DNA of 64,000 nt from Dyella lutea (GTDB lineage: Bacteria > Pseudomonadota > Gammaproteobacteria > Xanthomonadales > Rhodanobacteraceae). Every line of letters starts with the position of its first letter. Position 1 is the stretch's first letter. A model generated the notes under the pieces. The model had not been told where the DNA came from. It did no database searches and saw nothing but the letters and a program-made list of their open reading frames with translations. Positions 59,340 through 64,000 of this stretch are shown in pieces. The translations under genes and the position numbers were made by a program. The stretch covers positions 372,001 to 436,000 of the forward strand of contig NZ_JAMZEK010000001.1 of assembly GCF_024158035.1 (NCBI RefSeq). Direction: 5' to 3'.

Positions 59340-60044
59340 ATGCGCCGTGCCGACCGCCTGTTCCTCATCATCCATGCCCTGCGCGGCCGCCGCACCGCGC
59401 TGCCGGCCCGGTCGCTGGCCGACACCCTGGGCGTTTCGCTGCGCACGGTCTATCGCGACGTGGCCGACCTGCAGCTGTCCGGCGTGCCGATCGAGGGCGA
59501 GGCCGGGGTCGGCTACGTGCTGCGCAAGGGCGCGGACATCCCGCCGCTGATGTTCACCGCCGACGAGCTCGAATCGCTGGTGGTCGGTACCCGCTTCGTG
59601 CGGGCGTTTGCCGGCGACCGTCTGTCTGCCGGCGCCCAGGCGGCGCTGATGAAGATCGAGGCGGTGCTGCCGCCGGAGCTGCGCGAGCGCTCTTCCCGTA
59701 CGCGCATCTATGCGCCGGTCTGGCGCGACGAGGCGCAGGCCACCTTCGCCGCCCGCATCGACCGGCTGCACGCGGCGATCGAGGGCCGGCAGGTGCTGCG
59801 GCTGGACTATCGCGACGAGGCCGGGCGCTCCAGCGAGCGCGAGGTCGAGCCGCTGTGCCTGGCGTTCTGGGGCGGTGCCTGGACCCTGGGCACCTGGTGC
59901 CGGCTGCGGCGGGACTTCCGCAACTTCCGGCCCGATCGCATCGCCGGCCTGGGCGAGACCGGCGAATGCTTCGCCGATCGCCCGGAACACAACCTCGACG
60001 CCTACCTCACGGCAATGCGCGGTTACTACGCAGGCATGGATTGA
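59340..60044 (+). CDS. HTH and WYL domain transcriptional regulator (YafY-like)
   Basis: 234 residues from the ATG at 59340. HTH at residues ~5-60 (RSLADTLGVSLRTVYRDVADL, DeoR-like) and a WYL-type ligand-binding domain (~130-215: VLRLDYRDEAGRSSEREVEPLCLAFWGGAWTL). WYL proteins sense nucleotides, DNA damage products or electrophiles. Position after the GST suggests it controls this cluster, but that is inference. Confidence 0.9.
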   Translation: MRRADRLFLIIHALRGRRTALPARSLADTLGVSLRTVYRDVADLQLSGVPIEGEAGVGYVLRKGADIPPLMFTADELESLVVGTRFVRAFAGDRLSAGAQAALMKIEAVLPPELRERSSRTRIYAPVWRDEAQATFAARIDRLHAAIEGRQVLRLDYRDEAGRSSEREVEPLCLAFWGGAWTLGTWCRLRRDFRNFRPDRIAGLGETGECFADRPEHNLDAYLTAMRGYYAGMD

Positions 60045-60106
60045 CGCTGGCATAAGGCGCAATCTCTGCGAAGATCGTCGACTGATCTTGCGGAGGGAAC
60101 GTCTCG

Positions 60107-61888
60107 ATGAAGTACCTGCTGGGCGGCCTGCTGGCCGCAGTCCTGGGCCTGGTCCCCGTCATGGCCGGCGCACAGGCAAACGATGCCGATGCACGCTTCC
60201 ATGCGATCTATTCGCAGGAATGGGCGTGGCGGACCGGGCAGAGCGGCATCAGCAGCTCGGGCGAGGCCCTGCCCGGCGACGGCCGCCTGGACAGCGTCGA
60301 TGCGGCGACCCAGCAGGCCAGGCTGGAGCGCTGGCAACAGGTGCTGAAGGACCTGGACGCGATCGACCTGCAGGCGCTGTCGCCCGGCGAGCGGGTGAAC
60401 TACGAGGTCTACCGCGCGCAGATCGCCAACCTGCTGGCCGACCAGCGCTTCAAGGTCTGGCAGATGCCGTTCAACAGCGACTCCTCGTTCTGGGGCGACA
60501 TCGGCTACGAACTGCACGACGACCACCTGCGCAGCGTCGACGACTACGAGCACTACCTGGACCGGCTCGGCCAGATCCCCGCCTACTTCGACCAGCAGAT
60601 CGCCAACATGCGCGCCGGCCTGAAGCGTGGCTTCAGCGTGCCGCGGGCGGTGCTGGACGGGCGCGACGTGTCGATCGCCGCGGTCGCCGACCTCGCCGAT
60701 CCGACCGACAGCAGCTTCTACGCGCCGTTCAAGCACCTGCCGGACAGCATCCCCGCCGACCAGGCACAGGCGCTGCAGGGTGAGGCGTTGCGGCGCGTGC
60801 GCGACGACGTGATCCCGGCCTACCAGAAGCTGCTGGCGTTCTTCCGCAACGAATACGTGCCGCAGGCGCGCACCACGCTGGCGGCCGAGGCGCTGCCGGA
60901 CGGCAAGGCGTTCTATCGCCAGCAGATCCGCGAATACACCACGCTGGACCTCGACCCGGAAGTCATCCACCAGCTCGGGCTGGAGCAGGTGGCGAAGATC
61001 CACGCGCAGATGCTGGAAACGATGAAGCAGACCGGCTTCAAGGGCAGCTTCCCCGAGTTCCTGCATTTCCTGCGCACCGACCCGCAGTTCTACGCCAAAA
61101 CCCCGGACGAGCTGCTGATGCGCACGGCCTGGGTGGCCAAGCAGGTCGATGGCCAGCTCGGCAAGTTCTTCGGACGCCTGCCGCGTCAGCGCTTCGCGAT
61201 CGAGCCGGTGCCGGCCGACATCGCGCCGTACTACACCTCCGGCCGCGGCGGCGCCGACACCTACCTGGTCAACACCTACGACCTGAAGTCGCGCCCGCTC
61301 TACAACATGCCGGCGCTGACCCTGCACGAGTCGATGCCCGGCCATGCACTGCAGCTGGCCCTGGCCGCCGAGCAGCATGGTCAGCCGGCGTTCCGTCGCG
61401 ACGGCTACATCTCCGCCTACGGCGAGGGTTGGGCGCTGTACGCCGAGTACCTGGGCAACGAGATGGGCATCTACCACACGCCCTATGAGCGCTTCGGTTA
61501 TCTCACCTACCAGATGTGGCGCGCCTGCCGGCTGGTGGTGGACACCGGCATCCACCACGACGGCTGGACCCGCCAGCAGGCGATCGACTACCTGACCCAG
61601 AACACCGCGCTGTCCGATCGCGAGATCGCCAACGAAGTGGATCGCTACATCAGCTGGCCGGCGCAGGCGTTGTCCTACGAGATCGGCTACCTGAAGATCC
61701 TGGAGCTGCGCCACAAAGCGGAGCAGGCGCTGGGCGACAAGTTCAAGCTGCGCGCGTTCCACGACACCGTGCTGCAGATCGGCTCGGTGCCGCTGCCGGT
61801 GCTGGAGAAGCGCATCGACCGGTTCATCGCCGACGGCGGGCCGGAGCCCGACTTCGGCTGCGACTGCAAGGCCAAGCCGGCCGGCTGA
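60107..61888 (+). CDS. DUF885 family metallopeptidase-like lipidated/secreted protein
   Basis: 593 residues, signal peptide with cleavage after GAQA (residue ~24), GGAGGG ahead of the start. DUF885 features: YNMPALTLHESMPGHALQ (metal-binding HExxxGH-type), YISAYGEGWALYAEYLGNEMG, and a late SWPAQALSYEIGYLKI segment. These resemble M1/M3-like zinc peptidases and probably act on peptides in the periplasm. Monocistronic. No lipobox, so secreted, not lipidated. Confidence 0.9.
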   Translation: MKYLLGGLLAAVLGLVPVMAGAQANDADARFHAIYSQEWAWRTGQSGISSSGEALPGDGRLDSVDAATQQARLERWQQVLKDLDAIDLQALSPGERVNYEVYRAQIANLLADQRFKVWQMPFNSDSSFWGDIGYELHDDHLRSVDDYEHYLDRLGQIPAYFDQQIANMRAGLKRGFSVPRAVLDGRDVSIAAVADLADPTDSSFYAPFKHLPDSIPADQAQALQGEALRRVRDDVIPAYQKLLAFFRNEYVPQARTTLAAEALPDGKAFYRQQIREYTTLDLDPEVIHQLGLEQVAKIHAQMLETMKQTGFKGSFPEFLHFLRTDPQFYAKTPDELLMRTAWVAKQVDGQLGKFFGRLPRQRFAIEPVPADIAPYYTSGRGGADTYLVNTYDLKSRPLYNMPALTLHESMPGHALQLALAAEQHGQPAFRRDGYISAYGEGWALYAEYLGNEMGIYHTPYERFGYLTYQMWRACRLVVDTGIHHDGWTRQQAIDYLTQNTALSDREIANEVDRYISWPAQALSYEIGYLKILELRHKAEQALGDKFKLRAFHDTVLQIGSVPLPVLEKRIDRFIADGGPEPDFGCDCKAKPAG

Positions 61889-61892
61889 ACGG

Positions 61893-62486
61893 TCAGCGGG
61901 GCGCGACCGGTTGGTACTGGCCGCGCTCGCCGTAGCGCTTGCCTTTCGCTTCGACGTGAGCGCACAGGTGTCCGTCGCACAGCGTCACGTCGGCCCGGTT
62001 GTAGGCCTGCAGCAGCTCTGCCGACAGCCGGTTCTGCTCGATCATGCCCGCATAGTGCAGCGACAGCCACGCACCACCGGCCAGCAGCAGCGCGAGGCAG
62101 GCCGCCACGGCGGCGACTGTCTTCCATAGCAGCAGCCGGTGCAGCCGCTGCAGCCGTTCGATCTGTCCACCGAGCTTGAGCGCAGCGGTCTTCAGTTCGC
62201 CGCCGGCACGATGCAGGCGTTGCTGGTATTCCTGCACCGGCCGTTCCAGGCCACCGCCTAGCCGGTCCATCACCAGTCCCGGCAGCGCATGCAGCGAGCC
62301 ATCCGCCGATTGCCGCACGATCGCCGGCACCTGCTGGCTCAACCGCTCCAGCTCGCCCGAATGCGTACGCAGGCGCTGTTCGATCTCCCCGCAGCGGCGG
62401 TCGAACTGCTCCATCAGCATGGCGGTCTTGCTGATCAGGCTGGCGACCTCGGCCGTCTGCAGAGGGCCCGGTGCAGACGCGCTCAT
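61893..62486 (-). CDS. Coiled-coil single-pass membrane protein, candidate partner of DUF2235 hydrolase
   Basis: 197 residues. N-terminal ~115 residues are alpha-helical with heptad pattern (LISKTAMLMEQFDRRCGEIEQRL, LQRLHRLLLW), followed by one membrane segment (~125-145, TVAAVAACLALLLAGGAWLSL) and a short tail ending CDGHLCAHVEAKGKRYGERG. It starts inside the stop of the preceding hydrolase (ATGA overlap), so the two are made together. The tail resembles, from memory only, proteins labelled relaxation protein in Xanthomonadales. Could be an immunity, anchor or delivery protein. Confidence 0.7.
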   Translation of the reverse strand: MSASAPGPLQTAEVASLISKTAMLMEQFDRRCGEIEQRLRTHSGELERLSQQVPAIVRQSADGSLHALPGLVMDRLGGGLERPVQEYQQRLHRAGGELKTAALKLGGQIERLQRLHRLLLWKTVAAVAACLALLLAGGAWLSLHYAGMIEQNRLSAELLQAYNRADVTLCDGHLCAHVEAKGKRYGERGQYQPVAPR

Positions 62487-63895
62487 CGCTGCCAGCCCTG
62501 GGATGGAATGATCGGAAGATCGGGCCTTTGCGGCGGCGATTCGCGTGTCTGCATCTGGTTGTCCACCGTCGTGCGGGCCTCCTGGCGCAATGCCTGGCCC
62601 GGATCCATGGCCGCGAAGCGTTCGGTCCCTTGCCGAAAACCCGACCAGTCGTTTGCCCGTGCGGACGCGAGCATGCGATCGACCTCGTCGGATACAGCCT
62701 GCGCCTGGGGGCCGACGGAGGTCGTGGGCGAGCCGGGTACCGGGCCATCCGGCATCGGTTGGCGCGGGTAGCGGGCGTTGATCGTCTCGTCGCGTGGTTC
62801 GTTGTTGAACGGGTCGGCGACCTTGCCGATATCGCGGCGAGGCACCAGCAGTTCGCGATACCCCTCCGGCTTGAGCCGGTCGACCTTCGGCGTGATGCGA
62901 TAGATGAACATCCCTTCTTCGGATCGGTGGACCACGTTGAGGCGCGGATCGTCCGGTTCAGGCAGCTTGGTCAGGAATGGCTGGTCACTGAGGCCGTTGA
63001 GATAGTCGATCACCAGGTTGCCGGCCCGGTTGGAGAGACCATTGCGGTGGTAGCCACCGCCCACGTCGGAGTGCGCCCCCGGCACGTAGATGCCGGCGAA
63101 GCGGCCATCCGGGGTGATGCCCGGATCGATGATGTGGTCGGACTTGAATAGCCAGCGTCGCTCGTCCGTCGCCGTCAGCTGGAAGCCGGAGATCACCGTC
63201 GGCGGCAGCCGTCGGTCATCGTTGCGCACCTCGCTGCCGGTACCGACCGGGTCCATCAAAGCCACCGCCTGGGCGACCTGGCCGGGTGGAACCAGCGGAG
63301 GAAGAGTGTATTCGACGTGCTTCACCAGTCCGTCGGAGGTGTAGGTGTATTTCGCACCAGCAGGGTTCTGGATGCCGCGCTCATGCACCAGGCGCGCAAA
63401 GATCGCGACCTCATCAGCTCCCCGGCTGAAGCCGATCTCCGCGATGCTGATCTGAGCATCGGGATCTCGCTGCTTGGTACGCCAAGCGAAGTCGGTGAAT
63501 TTCTTGTACATCGTCTCCGCCCGCTGCTCGGCGGTATAGCCATCGGCTCCGTCCAACGCACTGCGGAGCCAACTCTGCTGCGTACCAGGTCCCGCCACGT
63601 ACCCAGCCGCGATATGGCTGGAGCGTTGGTCGGCCCCCTGGCTAATCTGCTGAACGATCTTGGCGACATTGGTCTTGTGCTCGGGATCCGCCGCGGCGTC
63701 ATTCCCGGTGCCGTCCATGCCGGCCACGAAAAGATATTGATGGGGCTTACCCGCGCACACGAAGACCGGCTCATCGAAAGGAGCTATCCCCAGCCGGGCC
63801 GCCTCGTACGTTGCCAGCCGCGTTGTGTCCGCTGGATAGAAGGGTGAACCATCCCCGAGGATGCTATCAGCCTGCAACTTGTGTTTCTCAGCCAT
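62483..63895 (-). CDS. DUF2235 (Tle1-like) alpha/beta hydrolase, candidate secreted lipase effector
   Basis: 470 residues from the ATG at 63895 (GGGAG, spacing 7). Alpha/beta hydrolase with the DUF2235 pattern: FVAGMDGTGND near residue 55, the nucleophile GFSRGADEVAIFARLV (GxSxG), and the late VPGAHSDVGGGYH containing the Asp and, further on, the His-rich region. Tle1-type lipases of this family are toxins exported by type VI (or in Xanthomonads type IV) systems that destroy phospholipids in competitors. The C-terminal ~110 residues are proline-rich and low-complexity; I do not recognise a translocation domain. No secretion genes are in the window. Confidence 0.8.
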   Translation of the reverse strand: MAEKHKLQADSILGDGSPFYPADTTRLATYEAARLGIAPFDEPVFVCAGKPHQYLFVAGMDGTGNDAAADPEHKTNVAKIVQQISQGADQRSSHIAAGYVAGPGTQQSWLRSALDGADGYTAEQRAETMYKKFTDFAWRTKQRDPDAQISIAEIGFSRGADEVAIFARLVHERGIQNPAGAKYTYTSDGLVKHVEYTLPPLVPPGQVAQAVALMDPVGTGSEVRNDDRRLPPTVISGFQLTATDERRWLFKSDHIIDPGITPDGRFAGIYVPGAHSDVGGGYHRNGLSNRAGNLVIDYLNGLSDQPFLTKLPEPDDPRLNVVHRSEEGMFIYRITPKVDRLKPEGYRELLVPRRDIGKVADPFNNEPRDETINARYPRQPMPDGPVPGSPTTSVGPQAQAVSDEVDRMLASARANDWSGFRQGTERFAAMDPGQALRQEARTTVDNQMQTRESPPQRPDLPIIPSQGWQR

Positions 63896-63914
63896 TCCTT
63901 GGCTCCCTGCTCAG

Positions 63915-64000
63915 TCAGTACGTGTGAGTCCAGGCCAGCACGACATCATCTCGGCCATTGCTATAGGGATTTCCGGGAATCTGCAGATGTTGCGTAGGGA
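63915..64000 (-). CDS. C-terminal end of a gene cut by the window edge
   Basis: An open frame enters from the right edge and stops at 63915 after 28 codons (ends GRDDVVLAWTHTY). It lies 19 bp upstream of the hydrolase start, on the same strand. Composition is coding-like; identity cannot be told. An immunity lipoprotein or adaptor for the hydrolase is possible. Confidence 0.4.
   Translation of the reverse strand, partial: PTQHLQIPGNPYSNGRDDVVLAWTHTY

Noticed and set aside
62483-63895. XVIPCD type IV secretion tail on the DUF2235 protein
   Set aside because: The C-terminus is Pro/Gln-containing and the gene lies in a Xanthomonadales-like genome, but I could not match the conserved motifs of that domain, so it is not claimed.

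Overview
This is a chromosomal window around the replication origin of a high-GC gammaproteobacterium, most likely of the Xanthomonadales (Rhodanobacteraceae or Xanthomonadaceae). Three things point there. The core order yidC-rnpA-rpmH / dnaA-dnaN-recF-gyrB is followed by a TPR protein, tonB-exbB-exbD-exbD and pdxJ, which is the Xanthomonas-type arrangement. Several small membrane genes look lineage-specific. DnaA boxes lie on both sides of dnaA. I see no insertion sequence, integrase-bounded island, CRISPR array, tRNA or rRNA; the coding is dense and compositionally even.

Layout. 1-5.4 kb: a cut-off TPR lipoprotein, a TonB-family protein, a secreted PNGase A-like amidase, aroE with a YkgJ-type cysteine protein, and a Blc lipocalin. 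5.5-11.3 kb: a membrane GGDEF-EAL protein; a RimK-like ATP-grasp enzyme divergent from a GNAT acetyltransferase (a candidate peptide/amide-forming system); an unknown membrane protein and a Sel1-repeat protein. 11.4-18 kb: lptM-dapF-DUF484-xerC, as in E. coli, then a glycosyltransferase, hslVU and an unknown gene closed by a terminator. 18-22 kb: poxB-like pyruvate oxidase, a Spy/LTXXQ-like protein, and an overlapping ribokinase-pnuC pair. 22-37 kb: mnmE, yidC, rnpA and rpmH leftward; dnaA, oriC, dnaN, recF (carrying two parS-like sites) and gyrB rightward; a TPR protein, the TonB system and pdxJ.

37-48 kb: a phosphopantetheinyl transferase, then an acetate module: a CrbS-like sensor kinase with a symporter domain, a CrbR-like regulator, acs, an MHS-type transporter and a porin. 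The acs/transporter gap and the porin leader share a 12-bp motif. 48-53 kb: a radical SAM protein, then a leftward operon of a YtrA-type GntR regulator, ABC ATPase, ABC permease and three tandem small membrane proteins that appear to be paralogues. 53-61.9 kb: an S9 peptidase, fbp, a tightly coupled set (DJ-1-like protein lacking its cysteine, tiny ORF, NIPSNAP, GFA) followed by a GST and a WYL regulator, and a DUF885 metallopeptidase. 61.9-64 kb: a Tle1-like (DUF2235) hydrolase overlapping a coiled-coil membrane protein, a possible secreted effector and its partner, with the end of another gene at the window edge.

The most interesting items are the RimK-like/GNAT pair, the three-paralogue YtrA operon, the DUF2235 pair, the parS-like sites inside recF, and the shared motif in the acetate module. 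All functional calls rest on reading motifs and gene order; no database search was run.
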